Assembly: GCF_009857815.1 (NCBI RefSeq)
Contig: NZ_WVVW01000001.1
Span: forward strand, 744,001 to 808,000
Direction: 5' to 3'
From: Pseudomaricurvus sp. HS19
GTDB taxonomy: Bacteria; Pseudomonadota; Gammaproteobacteria; Pseudomonadales; Cellvibrionaceae
Length of the DNA stretch: 64,000 nucleotides
Part shown: piece after piece, positions 1-8,443 of the stretch
Layout: every line of letters starts with the position of its first letter
How positions within the stretch are numbered: position 1 is the stretch's first letter
Notes under the pieces: model-generated
Told to the model about the DNA's origin: nothing
The model's database searches: none
Seen by the model: only the letters and a program-made list of their open reading frames with translations
Made by a program: the position numbers and the translations under genes

Positions 1-18
1 AGGGTTATCACGGCTCCA

Positions 19-34
19 TTATCAATATTGATAA
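19..34. promoter_or_regulatory. 16-bp perfect palindrome, candidate operator
   Basis: TTATCAATATTGATAA is a perfect 16-bp palindrome ending 34 bases before the hydrolase start. It sits inside a wider pair of inverted arms (GGTTAT near 3, ATAACC near 40). Its position suggests a repressor site for the hydrolase/SnoaL operon, but no cognate regulator is visible because the window begins here. Confidence 0.4.
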
Positions 35-68
35 CGGCATAACCGCTGGTTAGGGGCTGACTTGGCTG

Positions 69-815
69 ATGGCAAACTTTGTCTTTGTACATGGTGGCGG
101 CCAGGGAGGCTGGGTGTGGCAGGATTTGGTGGATGCCCTTGGGCGGGCACTGCCGCACACAGCGGTTAATACCCTGGCACTGGATATTCCCGGCTGTGGT
201 AGCAAGCGCGGTCAGGACACCAGCGCAATGGGTTTTGAGGACCTGCTCGACGAGTTACTGGCAGAGATTACAGCCAGCGGGCTGCGCGACTGTGTGCTGG
301 TCGGACACTCCCAGGCCGGAACCGTGTTGCCTTACCTGTACCAACGTCAGCCCGGCCTGTTTCGCCACTTGGTCTATGTCAGCTGTTCGCTGCCGCTTCC
401 CGGCCAGACCGTTGGCCAGATGATGGGCAGCGGAACCCACGGCGAACACGCTGACCAGGTGGGCTGGGCTGCCGGGCTGCGCACCGACAAGCCCATTGCC
501 CGCAACCGCTACCTGTTCTGCAACGATATGAGCGAAGAACAGTACCAGCGTTATCGTCAGCAACTGGGTCGGGACCAGTGGCCCGTCAGCAGCTACACCA
601 AAGACGATTGGCCTCTGCTACAGGATCAGCCTCCGGCAACCTACGCTGCCTGCACGCTGGATAACATTTTGCCGTTGGCATGGCAGCACCGATTTGCGCA
701 ACGCTTCGGCGCCAGCCGTATTATCGAACTGGAAGCCGGCCATCAGGTAATGACTACCCAGCCCGCGGCACTGGCCCGGGCCCTTATAACAACAATGAAC
801 GGAGAACTTGTATGA
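69..815 (+). CDS. alpha/beta-hydrolase (esterase-like)
   Basis: Soluble 248-residue alpha/beta-hydrolase of the small plant-esterase/MenH-like type. The oxyanion motif HGGGQGG lies at residues 8-14, the nucleophile elbow GHSQAG puts the serine at 81, and candidate acid and histidine are D198 and H225 (in EAGH), completing a catalytic triad. There is no signal peptide, so it should act in the cytoplasm on an ester, lactone or C-C substrate that cannot be named. An AGGGG lies about 12 bases before the ATG. The stop overlaps the next gene by 4 bp (ATGA), so the two are translationally coupled. In this catabolic setting lactone or ester hydrolysis is a reasonable guess. Confidence 0.85.
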   Translation: MANFVFVHGGGQGGWVWQDLVDALGRALPHTAVNTLALDIPGCGSKRGQDTSAMGFEDLLDELLAEITASGLRDCVLVGHSQAGTVLPYLYQRQPGLFRHLVYVSCSLPLPGQTVGQMMGSGTHGEHADQVGWAAGLRTDKPIARNRYLFCNDMSEEQYQRYRQQLGRDQWPVSSYTKDDWPLLQDQPPATYAACTLDNILPLAWQHRFAQRFGASRIIELEAGHQVMTTQPAALARALITTMNGELV

Positions 816-1333
816 GCAGCCTTAACGACCAGGCCCTGCAAACCCTGCTGGACAAAGACGCGATCCACGATCTGGCCATGCTCTATTCCCGCGGCGTCGA
901 TCGCAAGGATGCCGAACTCCTGCGCGACCTTTATACCGAAGATGGCACCGACACCCACGGTGACACCTACGATGGTGATGCCAAGGGCTATGTAGACTTT
1001 CTGGAGCAGGCGTTCAATCACCTGCCTTACAGCGGTCACCACATCTGCAACCACCTGGTATCCGTTGACGGCGATAAAGGCGAAGGCGAAGTCTATGCCC
1101 TCGCTTATCACATCTTTCCCGACGGCAAGGGCGGTCAGATTGAAGACTTTATGTGCGTGCGCTACCTGGATCACTACCGCAGGTGCGACGATGGCCGCTG
1201 GCGTTTCAGCAAGCGAGTGGTGACCTATGACATGCGCAAGCAGGGCCCGGTACAGGCCAGCCTGCAGGCGGAGAATGAGGTGTCGCTGGGGATGCTGACC
1301 AGTCGCCTGTTTGCCCGTGGCGCGCGGGGCTGA
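812..1333 (+). CDS. SnoaL-like / NTF2-fold protein
   Basis: 173-residue protein of the SnoaL-like (NTF2 fold) family. Its N-terminus (LLDKDAIHDLAMLYSRGVDRKD) is typical, followed by acidic and aromatic strands and a C-terminal RWRFSKRVV strand. Members are small hydratases, isomerases or ring-modifying enzymes, often in aromatic or steroid catabolism; ring-hydroxylating dioxygenase beta subunits share the fold. It is not a clear RHO beta subunit, although none is found elsewhere in the window. The ATG at 812 is preferred over an upstream in-frame start because it follows GGAG at 801 and overlaps the hydrolase stop as ATGA. It is the last gene of a two-gene operon. Confidence 0.75.
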   Translation: MSSLNDQALQTLLDKDAIHDLAMLYSRGVDRKDAELLRDLYTEDGTDTHGDTYDGDAKGYVDFLEQAFNHLPYSGHHICNHLVSVDGDKGEGEVYALAYHIFPDGKGGQIEDFMCVRYLDHYRRCDDGRWRFSKRVVTYDMRKQGPVQASLQAENEVSLGMLTSRLFARGARG

Positions 1334-1366
1334 TTCCCTCGTAGCCCCTACTCCGCAGAGCCGGCC

Positions 1367-2233
1367 TCAGTGGCCGGCCATCTCTTGCATCAAGCCTTCC
1401 ATATCCTCACGAAAGCGCTCAACGATCTCGCGCCACTGACGCTGGAATTCGGCCAGGGACCCGTTATCCACCTGAGCGAGGTATTGCTCCACCGCAGTAA
1501 GGGTGTGGCTGCTGTGGGCAATGGAAAGCAATGAGTCAGACTCCAGGTGACGACGGCTGTCTTCCAGGTTCGTCGCCGTAGATTGCAGCATCGCCTTCTC
1601 TTCATCGGACAGGGAGTTGCCCTTCTCGCGGCTGGCGCGTTCGATGGAGCGCTGCAGCTCCTTCAGCGCGCTCTCCAGCGCTTCACTGTAAGACTCGAGT
1701 GCATCCTCGGCTCGCCTGCTCAACACCTCCTGCTTTGCTTCCAGCTGCTCCAGCATCAACTCCAGTTCGGAGCTGGTTTGCGCGGCAGACTGGTCAAACT
1801 GGCGTGAGAACTCCTGGCTGAAGCGGTTCAGGCGCAGAAAGAGCTCGCCAAACACGCCACCACGAATGCCGGCGGCTGTGTGGTCGTAATCCACCAGCCA
1901 CTGATCGTCGTTACGAACCAGATAGGTTACGAACACACGGCGTTTGGAGGGGGATTGGTCGGCAGCATCGAAGGTAGTTTCGATACTGGCTTCGTTGCCA
2001 TCAACCACCAGCCGGCCCCAGCTGGTGGTGAAGCCCTGCCAGCGCTCGCCAAAGCCGTCAAAGTTGCGCTGCTCCTCCAGGGTGGAGTAACGCACCGCGT
2101 TACTGGCGTTGTCCTCAATCACACTCTCCCAGAAGGCTTCGGCCACACCCTCCGGTGTATCCGGTGTGAAGCAGGCGCTCAGCATCAGGGCAACGGCGGT
2201 AATCAGGACAATACGGGCACGGGTACAAATCAT
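1367..2233 (-). CDS. Putative lipoprotein, DUF4878-like domain plus coiled coil
   Basis: 288-residue predicted lipoprotein. Starting at ATG 2233, the N-terminus is a basic stretch, a hydrophobic core and a lipobox ending LSAC, so it should be lipidated at that cysteine. Residues ~25-120 resemble DUF4878/NTF2-like lipoproteins (TPEGVAEAFWESV, then a strand ending QWLVDYD). The rest is Glu/Ser/Leu-rich and strongly coiled-coil. An upstream in-frame TTG (2281) would put 16 polar residues before the signal sequence and is less likely. It has no evident link to the catabolic genes. A GC-rich hairpin (1360-1378) overlaps the stop but lacks a T-run. Function unknown. Confidence 0.65.
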   Translation of the reverse strand: MICTRARIVLITAVALMLSACFTPDTPEGVAEAFWESVIEDNASNAVRYSTLEEQRNFDGFGERWQGFTTSWGRLVVDGNEASIETTFDAADQSPSKRRVFVTYLVRNDDQWLVDYDHTAAGIRGGVFGELFLRLNRFSQEFSRQFDQSAAQTSSELELMLEQLEAKQEVLSRRAEDALESYSEALESALKELQRSIERASREKGNSLSDEEKAMLQSTATNLEDSRRHLESDSLLSIAHSSHTLTAVEQYLAQVDNGSLAEFQRQWREIVERFREDMEGLMQEMAGH

Positions 2234-2420
2234 TGGCTTTACATCTTTGGCTATGGGCGCCGCCGCAGTGGCAGCTGTCAAACGGAATCTCTCGGAGAGA
2301 ATCTTCTGAGGATGAATAATACGCCAATCAGCCCGTTAAATCTGTGCGAATGATCCCGCGCTGAAAGCCCGGGCGGTTAAAGACCGGTGATGCACTCCCC
2401 CACATGTCCTGGAAGCGCAA

Positions 2421-2446
2421 TAAAAAAGCCCCGGACGAACCGGGGC
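2421..2446 (-). terminator. Rho-independent terminator after the small secreted protein
   Basis: Read on the minus strand, the 7-bp stem GCCCCGG/CCGGGGC with a 5-nt loop is followed at once by six T. It lies 47 bp past the stop of the gene at 2493-2780. Confidence 0.85.
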
Positions 2447-2492
2447 AAGGGCCTTCAGGTGGGCGGACCCACCTGAACTTGGGGTTTGGCGA

Positions 2493-2780
2493 TCAGATAT
2501 TGCGGTCGCTGCGGATACCGAATTTACGGCCAGAGGTTTCAGCGACGGCCTCGAATGCGGCGATTTCAGTGTCAACCACCTGAGGCGCGTTTACCCGACT
2601 CTGGTAGGTACGGTACTTACCGAGGTAAGCGTTGTACTTCACATCACCGGTAACGGCGGAAGGTGCAGCACTGTTGGTGTTGTTCACAGACAAGGCGTGC
2701 ATGGTCATGGGCTCTGCCTGGGCGAAAGAAGCAACAGTGGCAGCGGCGGTCATTACGGCGGTAATCATCATCTTTTTCAT
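2493..2780 (-). CDS. Small exported protein of unknown function
   Basis: 95-residue protein with a clear Sec signal peptide (MKKMMITAVMTAAATVASF, cleavage probably after AQA, mature start EPMTMHAL). The mature part of about 72 residues has no cysteine and no family I recognise. AGGAG lies 8 bases before the ATG, and a strong terminator follows. It stands as a single-gene unit with its own promoter region (2781-3098), which holds an inverted repeat at 2900. Probably periplasmic. Confidence 0.7.
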   Translation of the reverse strand: MKKMMITAVMTAAATVASFAQAEPMTMHALSVNNTNSAAPSAVTGDVKYNAYLGKYRTYQSRVNAPQVVDTEIAAFEAVAETSGRKFGIRSDRNI

Positions 2781-2899
2781 AACAGTTCTCCTGTTTACGT
2801 AATCTCTCTGAGTTTTTTGGCAAAGCGTGTTCGGCTTTGATGGGTGTAGATTACGGGTTGGGCAGTGATGCTGACCAAGCGGTTGTCCCGATGCCTACC

Positions 2900-2914
2900 A
2901 TAGGTGAGACCTAT
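2900..2914. promoter_or_regulatory. Inverted repeat, candidate operator
   Basis: ATAGGT-GAG-ACCTAT is a perfect 6-bp inverted repeat with a 3-bp centre in the 318-bp gap between the divergent genes starting at 2780 (minus) and 3099 (plus). I see nothing else in this gap beyond promoter space. Confidence 0.35.
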
Positions 2915-3098
2915 CAAACTGCGTTCGACTGAAACAGAGCCCGGATCGCTTGGAGAGACCGCTGCACAGAGCGCCTGAGAGAGCGCCATAGAAGAGAGCG
3001 CAGTAAAAGGGTTGGCTTGAGAATTGCCTTACTCTGCAGAGCGACACCGGGCTCCCGCAGCCCGTCCGCAGACTCTTTGGAAACAGAGGCTTATCAGC

Positions 3099-3626
3099 AT
3101 GTTGTTCACCGGGATTTTCAATGGCCGTACCGCCACAGTGCTTCGGTTACTGCTCCTGCCAGTATTTGGTGCAGCCCAGCTCGCGGCGGCGGAGCCCTCT
3201 TCTGTTACACATACAGACATCGAGCTGATATCCAAGGCGACTGACGTTTACTATTTGCCGGCCCGCCTGGGGGACTCTGTCGAAGGGGATTTTTTGCTTG
3301 ATACCGGCTCCGGGTATCTGGCAATCAACGAGAAACAACTGAAGGCCCTGACCCGGGACTCAGAAGCCGCCTATCAACGCTCGGAACGGGCCCGGCTCGC
3401 CAACGGCAGCACCCGCTCCGTAGCGATCTATCGTATTACCAGCCTGGAACTGGGCAGCTGTCGACTGCGGGATGTAGAAGCCGCCGTTCTGCCCGGTAAT
3501 ACGCGGCCAATTATTGGCATGAGCGCCCTGAAAAAGGTGGACGGTTTCAGCGTCTCTTTCAGCCCCACCCCGCGCTTGCGCCTCAGTGGTTGTGAAGCCA
3601 CGGTAGACACCGTAGCGGTCCGCTAG
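3099..3626 (+). CDS. Exported retropepsin-like aspartic protease
   Basis: 175-residue protein. The N-terminus has a hydrophobic segment (VLRLLLLPVFGAAQLAAA) consistent with a signal peptide or anchor. The mature part holds the aspartic protease signature LLDTGSGYLAIN, then the flap/strand region, and a C-terminal IIGMSAL that matches the second conserved turn of single-domain retropepsin-like (TIGR02281/gag-asp type) proteases, which work as dimers. The start at ATG 3099, with AGAGG 9 bases upstream, is chosen over a TTG at 3024 that would add 25 polar residues. It is probably periplasmic with unknown substrate. No operon partner is apparent. Confidence 0.75.
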   Translation: MLFTGIFNGRTATVLRLLLLPVFGAAQLAAAEPSSVTHTDIELISKATDVYYLPARLGDSVEGDFLLDTGSGYLAINEKQLKALTRDSEAAYQRSERARLANGSTRSVAIYRITSLELGSCRLRDVEAAVLPGNTRPIIGMSALKKVDGFSVSFSPTPRLRLSGCEATVDTVAVR

Positions 3627-3744
3627 CTGATAACGGGCGCAGCCTCTCTATTCGCATAAGCGAAACCTCATCGGTTCAGCTTTTTCACCACGCTCCGGCT
3701 TGCATTACTATCCGCAGCTGACCTGTTTGACGGAGCAATACCCT

Positions 3745-4350
3745 GTGGATGAGATCGCCAAGCGCCAATCCGAGATCCTTGATCACCCACCGCGCATAAC
3801 CCCGCTGGATGCCGACATCGTCACTGAAGCCCAGAAACAGACTGTGCTGGAATTGTGGCAAGCCATTGGCATTCCCCCAAAAGATGAGCTGCCGGAGTTT
3901 TTCGCCACCATGCTGCGCCACCCGCCATTGATGGTGGCCCAGGCGGCCTATGCCACCCAGCTGCTGAAGAGCGAATTAACGCCCAGACATCGGCAACTGG
4001 CCATCTGCCGTATCGGCTGGCTCTGTCAGGCACCGTTTGAGTGGAGCCAACACCTGAAAAACGGCAAGGCGCTGGCGGGTGTTACTGACGCCGATGCGGA
4101 GCGCCTGACCATTGGCTCAGATGCCGAAGGCTGGGATGAAGAAGCTCGCCTGATCGTACGAGCGGTGGAAGAGATGTATGGCAACGCCATGATCAGTGAT
4201 GATACCTGGGCAGAACTGGAAGGTTTCCTCAACGACAAACAGCTGCTGGAACTACCATTGCTGGTGGGGTACTACCAGAGTGTAGCTTATTTGCAGAACT
4301 CCCTGCGCTGCCGGTTAATGCCCGGATCTGAGGGGTTGTACGCCCGTTAA
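3745..4350 (+). CDS. AhpD/carboxymuconolactone decarboxylase-like protein
   Basis: 201 residues from GTG 3745, which has CGGAG 9 bases upstream; an in-frame TTG at 3700 lacks this. It belongs to the CMD/AhpD-like all-alpha family: a central helix (RQLAICRIGWLCQAPFEWSQHLKNGKALAGVTDADAERL) carries the EW-x2-H pattern, without the CxxC of AhpD peroxidase. Homologues of this long form often sit in aromatic or steroid catabolic clusters with unproven roles. A second member lies at 22394. Followed by a REP-like repeat pair, not by a clear terminator of its own. Confidence 0.75.
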   Translation: MDEIAKRQSEILDHPPRITPLDADIVTEAQKQTVLELWQAIGIPPKDELPEFFATMLRHPPLMVAQAAYATQLLKSELTPRHRQLAICRIGWLCQAPFEWSQHLKNGKALAGVTDADAERLTIGSDAEGWDEEARLIVRAVEEMYGNAMISDDTWAELEGFLNDKQLLELPLLVGYYQSVAYLQNSLRCRLMPGSEGLYAR

Positions 4351-4423
4351 AAGGATTTGTGTTAAGAGCGTTGTCAGCACGGCTGACTGTCAGAACAAGG
4401 TCTGTCGTCGTAACGTAGAAGGT

Positions 4424-4574
4424 AATCCCCGCGCAGGCGGGGATTCATGAAGCCCCTCACGAGCAGGATTCCCGCCCCCTGGAGCGTTCTCACTGCAATT
4501 AACCTTTTGCCAGGGAACACTGTGTGGGAAGGTGTCGCGCACTTATCAAGGTGGATCCCCGCCTGCGCGGGGAT
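4424..4574. repeat. Head-to-head pair of REP-like palindromes
   Basis: Two 20-bp palindromic units, ATCCCCGCGCAGGCGGGGAT (4425-4444) and its exact reverse complement (4555-4574), about 110 bp apart. They match the widespread GTCATTCCCGC...GCGGGAAT class of extragenic repeats. They occupy most of the 328-bp gap 4351-4678, which holds no gene. A related pair is at 36265-36340. Confidence 0.75.
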
Positions 4575-4629
4575 GAAAGTGGGTGTGATGACTAAATGCG
4601 CCGGCGGTCTCGAACTTCCATCCAGCAAA

Positions 4630-4657
4630 GAAAAAGGGGCCAAAGGCCCCTTTTTCT
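4630..4657 (-). terminator. Terminator of Rieske gene R1
   Basis: AAAAGGGGCC-AAA-GGCCCCTTTTT forms a GC stem with a T-run on either strand. It lies 22 bp beyond the stop of the minus-strand Rieske gene and can also stop plus-strand transcription. Confidence 0.8.
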
Positions 4658-4678
4658 TTCGAGTATGACTGACAACAG

Positions 4679-6061
4679 TTATTTCTCGTCGGTCATATAA
4701 CGATCCATCTCCTGATGCATGTTCAGGATGATTTTCTCGAAGTAGCTCGCCAGCCAAACCTGCTTGCAGCCGGAGGTATGCAAACCTTTCTGGATGCGTG
4801 GTACGTTGGCAAAGTCCTGACGCGGGATCTGGCGGAACTGCTCCGGATCAGAGACATCGTCCATCGGCTGAACTTCAGCGCGCGGCACAGGCTTGTCCGC
4901 CGGGTAGGTCTTGGTGGAAAAGATCTCGAAAATACAGGAATCCGGATCGTTACCGTTGGGGCGAATGCGATACATCATGCAGTTGCCGGCCTGTGGCAGG
5001 ATCAGCAGGTTGGGGAAAACAAAAATTTCGCCGCCCCACATATCCAGAATCTCTTTCTCCAGTTTCGGCATCGGACGATTTTCCGCAGCCGCGGTTGAGT
5101 AGAGTGACTTAACATATTCGCCACCGAGGCTGGAACCTTCAGGAATTGGCTTGCCCTTTAGGGCGCGCACCAGATCCACATCCTCTTTCAGAACCATGGC
5201 GTCCATCCCTTCAACCAGCAGGTTGAGACGGTCGGCCATCAGATCTACCGGATCACCTTCAGGGCGAACCTTACCCGCCATCGGCGTGTTGGGACCGCCA
5301 AAGAAACGACCGTGGCCATTCTCAAAGGTCTCGTAGAAATGGTTGTTGTGAGCGTAGGTCTGCTCACCGGAAACGTCATCACCAAAGAGGAAATCGGCAC
5401 CGGGCTTTTCCAGCTGCGGGTGTGTGGCAGGCACGTGGTAACCTTCGAGGAACGCCTCAACGGCCACCTTCCAGTTACAGGGTGCAGTTACGGATTTCCA
5501 CCAGTAGTGATGCATCTCGCCAACAGCCAGGCCGTCGATCAGGTGTTTTACCGGCGCAATGTGCTCGGCAAACGGCTGCGGGTTTTCGGAGAAGTTAACA
5601 AACACGTAACCGGCGTAGATTTCCATGTTCACTTCACGCAGGCGCACATCGTGGTCGCACAGGTTGCCGCCCTTGAAGTTGTCGCGCTCAAGCACGTACT
5701 GGATCTGGCCTTCCAGGTTCCAGCGCCAGCCGTGGAATGGACAGATGATACGCCCTTTCTCGTAGTGGCCTGAGCCGGTGGCCAGCGCGGTACCACGGTG
5801 CGGACAGAAGTTGTGGTAGGCCTTGACGGTGTTTTCGTCGGCGCGAACGATGATCACAGACTGCTCACCGATTTCGTATACAGTGTGGTCACCCACCTCG
5901 GGGATCTCATCCAGACGAGCGGCCATTTGCCACACTTTGAGCCAGAGTTTTTCATGCTCCAGCTTGGTGAATTCAGGGTCGATGTAGCGGCCGGCGCGGA
6001 TGCCGTGACTCAGGGTGAGCCAGCTGTCAGGCCAGGCGGTTTTGGTTTGCTGTTCAGACAT
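4679..6061 (-). CDS. Rieske non-heme iron oxygenase alpha subunit (R1)
   Basis: 460-residue aromatic-ring-hydroxylating-dioxygenase-type alpha subunit. The Rieske [2Fe-2S] ligands are C86, H88, C107 and H110 (CPHRGT and CPFHGW). The mononuclear iron motif is EGYHVPATH with H209 and H214. The residue that bridges electron transfer between subunits is E206, where naphthalene-dioxygenase types have Asp; Glu is known from the carnitine oxygenase CntA group. It should hydroxylate or demethylate a small organic substrate with O2. No beta subunit, ferredoxin or reductase is nearby. Closest relative in the window is R5 (same 18-residue spacing between the Rieske pairs). A GAGG lies before ATG 6061. 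The acyl-CoA synthetase lies upstream on the same strand, 201 bp away. Confidence 0.9.
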   Translation of the reverse strand: MSEQQTKTAWPDSWLTLSHGIRAGRYIDPEFTKLEHEKLWLKVWQMAARLDEIPEVGDHTVYEIGEQSVIIVRADENTVKAYHNFCPHRGTALATGSGHYEKGRIICPFHGWRWNLEGQIQYVLERDNFKGGNLCDHDVRLREVNMEIYAGYVFVNFSENPQPFAEHIAPVKHLIDGLAVGEMHHYWWKSVTAPCNWKVAVEAFLEGYHVPATHPQLEKPGADFLFGDDVSGEQTYAHNNHFYETFENGHGRFFGGPNTPMAGKVRPEGDPVDLMADRLNLLVEGMDAMVLKEDVDLVRALKGKPIPEGSSLGGEYVKSLYSTAAAENRPMPKLEKEILDMWGGEIFVFPNLLILPQAGNCMMYRIRPNGNDPDSCIFEIFSTKTYPADKPVPRAEVQPMDDVSDPEQFRQIPRQDFANVPRIQKGLHTSGCKQVWLASYFEKIILNMHQEMDRYMTDEK

Positions 6062-6262
6062 GGCTATGCCTCATTTTCCAGGAGGTTTTGTAGTTATAGC
6101 GGCCGCAGCAGGAGTCCTGCGGCCTTGGCTTAACGGCTTATACAAGAACGTTACGCAAGAAAGCGGTTACTTTGACGCAGCCACACCGGAAACTCAATTC
6201 AGAGCTGACAATTCCTTACAGTTACTGCGTGGATTGTCGGGTTTCCGGCGTGAGAAGACGAA

Positions 6263-7942
6263 TTACAGGCGCCCTTTAACCAGCTTCTTCAGCTCCGGAC
6301 GCTGGATTTTGTTACTACCGGTCATCGGCAGCTCTTCCTCACTGAAGAAGAGCACGCGGCGTGGCACCTTGTAGCTGGCCAGGGTCTGCTTGGCGAAGGC
6401 ACGAATGCCATCTTCATCGGCAGAGAAGCCGTCGCGCAGTACGATACAGGAGACCACGATTTCCCCCAGGGTGTCGTGTTCCATACCTACGGTGAAAGAG
6501 GTTTGTACCGCTTCGTGCTCAACAATGGCGGCATCGATCTCGGCTGGTGATACATTCGCGCCACCGGTCTTGATGATGTCTCCCAGGCGGCCTTTCCAGA
6601 ACAGGTTGCCCTCTTCGTCAAAGTAACCGGCATCCTTGGTGTGAATAAAGCCCTCGGCGTCCAGCATCTCTTCCGGTGGTGACTTCAGGTAACCCGGGGT
6701 CAGGGTTGGGCCCTTGAGGATAATCTCGCCGGCCTGGCCCAGCGGCAGCACTTCACCGGTCTCCGGATCGACAATGCGCACTGTGTTGCCAGGCAGGATT
6801 GGGCCATGGCTGCCGGCCTTGATCTTGCTGCCGGCACCACCGGACACAAAGGTAAAGGTTTCGGTCATGCCGTAACCGTTGGGCTGATCCCAGCTCTTGC
6901 TGGTGGCAGACGGGTGTTTGGCGTACGCCGAGTTCCGGTCGATGCAGATCATTGCAGACAGGTCGGCGCTCTCCCAACCCGGACACTCCACCAGTCGGGC
7001 CTCCTGATGTGGCCAGGCGATGGGCATGGTGACCTTCTCTTCCTGGAAAATAACCAGGGCTTCATCCGGGTCGAAGAAGCGTTGCAGCACCAGGCAGCCG
7101 CCACGGGAAAGCGTACTGCCCAGCGCCATACAGAAGTTGCCGGACCAGAAGAAACCGTTGGCGCTCCAGCAGCGGGTAGTCTCGCTGGTTTCGAAATAGT
7201 CACCAAACCGCCAGCACTGCAGGGTCGCTCCGCGATGGGTCTGCTGAATACCTTTGGGCAGCGCAGTGGAGCCTGATGAGAAGAAGATAAATCCACGATC
7301 CATCGGGCTCAGGGCATCGATAGCACCGTCAATGATCTCCGCCGGGGTGGCCGGAGCCAGCTGCAGGAACTCCGGCCACGCCTGGATGCCCTGTTGGGTG
7401 CTGTCAAAATCAACGCACACTACGCGACGCAGGTAAGGCAGCGCGGCAAACTGCAACTCGCCGGGCACACTGGCTTCCAGTGCCGGACACAGCTCATGCA
7501 TGTAACCCACAAAACTTTTGGACGCGACGCTCTCTTCCATAATGAGGACTTCTACATCGGCCAGGTGCAGCTGGTACTGCAGCTCGTGCTGTGTAGAGAA
7601 GGTGTTCATGGCCACCACGGTACAACCGGCCATGGCAGCACCGAAAACGGAGATGATCCACTCGGGACGGTTGGTGATCAGCACCCCTACACGGGTGTCC
7701 TTGCCGGCACCGGCGGCCAGCAGCGCACCGGCCACCTGACGGCACTCCTGATACATTTCCGCATAGGTCCAGCGCCGGGTGACTCCGGAGAGGTTTTTCC
7801 AGCACATGGCCTCGTTGTCGGAGAAACGTTGGCAGACATCCGTCATGAAACCAGCCAGTGTCAACGACCCCAGCCCTGCTTCTTCAGACAAAGGGGCTCC
7901 GGTGACAATGGACAGTGGCGCTTGTGCCTGCTCGTTAGCCAT
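6263..7942 (-). CDS. AMP-forming acyl-CoA synthetase / ligase
   Basis: 559-residue ANL-superfamily enzyme that activates a carboxylic acid as acyl-AMP and then acyl-CoA. The P-loop reads FSSGSTALPKG (221-231; Ser-Thr where most members have Thr-Thr). Motif A5 is NGYGMTETF, the hinge is GRLGDIIKTGGANVSPAEID, and the catalytic C-terminal lysine is K545 (GSNKIQR). The ATG at 7942 follows an AGGAGAAGAG Shine-Dalgarno; an upstream in-frame start adds 31 residues with no homologous character. It is divergent from dioxygenase T1 across a 501-bp region holding two CAACAGTGTTG-like sites. The substrate acid is unknown; aryl, cyclic or medium-chain acids fit the context. Confidence 0.88.
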   Translation of the reverse strand: MANEQAQAPLSIVTGAPLSEEAGLGSLTLAGFMTDVCQRFSDNEAMCWKNLSGVTRRWTYAEMYQECRQVAGALLAAGAGKDTRVGVLITNRPEWIISVFGAAMAGCTVVAMNTFSTQHELQYQLHLADVEVLIMEESVASKSFVGYMHELCPALEASVPGELQFAALPYLRRVVCVDFDSTQQGIQAWPEFLQLAPATPAEIIDGAIDALSPMDRGFIFFSSGSTALPKGIQQTHRGATLQCWRFGDYFETSETTRCWSANGFFWSGNFCMALGSTLSRGGCLVLQRFFDPDEALVIFQEEKVTMPIAWPHQEARLVECPGWESADLSAMICIDRNSAYAKHPSATSKSWDQPNGYGMTETFTFVSGGAGSKIKAGSHGPILPGNTVRIVDPETGEVLPLGQAGEIILKGPTLTPGYLKSPPEEMLDAEGFIHTKDAGYFDEEGNLFWKGRLGDIIKTGGANVSPAEIDAAIVEHEAVQTSFTVGMEHDTLGEIVVSCIVLRDGFSADEDGIRAFAKQTLASYKVPRRVLFFSEEELPMTGSNKIQRPELKKLVKGRL

Positions 7943-8048
7943 AGGCTCTTCTCCTCTTAATTCGGTCTTTGTGGCTCTTTTGGTATTTATCATGCCCGGC
8001 CCGGGGGACTGCCTGCCGCGCTTATGGCCGTGCATCAGCCATAATAAT

Positions 8049-8059
8049 CATCAGTGTTG
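8049..8059. promoter_or_regulatory. CAACAGTGTTG-like operator site 1
   Basis: CATCAGTGTTG matches the 11-bp consensus at 10 positions and keeps the flanking ACT seen at the site at 46988. It lies 107 bp upstream of the acyl-CoA synthetase. The gap 7943-8443 holds no gene, only this site and the next. Confidence 0.4.
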
Positions 8060-8184
8060 ACTCATACAGCTCAGGCGCGAAAGTATACTTGTCCCGAAGC
8101 TTTATTGCAGCAGACCTCGGGGCAAAAACACACCATCACTGTTCTATTTTTAGCCATTTTGTTCTTTTTACTTAACTTTATAGA

Positions 8185-8195
8185 CAACGGTGTTG
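8185..8195. promoter_or_regulatory. CAACAGTGTTG-like operator site 2
   Basis: CAACGGTGTTG matches 10 of 11 positions of the element found before both BVMO genes. It lies about 250 bp before T1 and is preceded by an AT-rich, promoter-like stretch. Confidence 0.4.
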
Positions 8196-8443
8196 ATTTT
8201 TGGCCCGCAGATCGTTAAAACGGCACTCCGGATTCCATGAGAAGACCAGACCGCGGTGGCACAACCGCACCCGTGAGCGTGATTATTTCCGCGTTCGGGG
8301 CAATAATATCCGCATAAGCCAAACTGGCGGCGGTACACACGAACAGTACAGCAGCACCCCCGGAATTCACGGCCGACCGGCAGTCCAACAGCAGTCAGCC
8401 GCGCTCGTGGGCGCGAATTTGAGTTAACCACAGGAGATACGAA

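Noticed and set aside
680-811. Extended N-terminus for the SnoaL-like protein starting at 680
   Set aside because: It lies wholly inside the hydrolase gene, lacks family similarity, and ATG 812 has a Shine-Dalgarno and the ATGA overlap.
812-1333. SnoaL-like protein as the missing RHO beta subunit
   Set aside because: It shares the NTF2 fold, but it lies with a hydrolase, away from any Rieske gene, and lacks clear beta-subunit features.
4424-4574. Possible CRISPR repeats
   Set aside because: Only two palindromic units in inverted orientation, no regular spacers and no cas genes; they fit REP-like elements.
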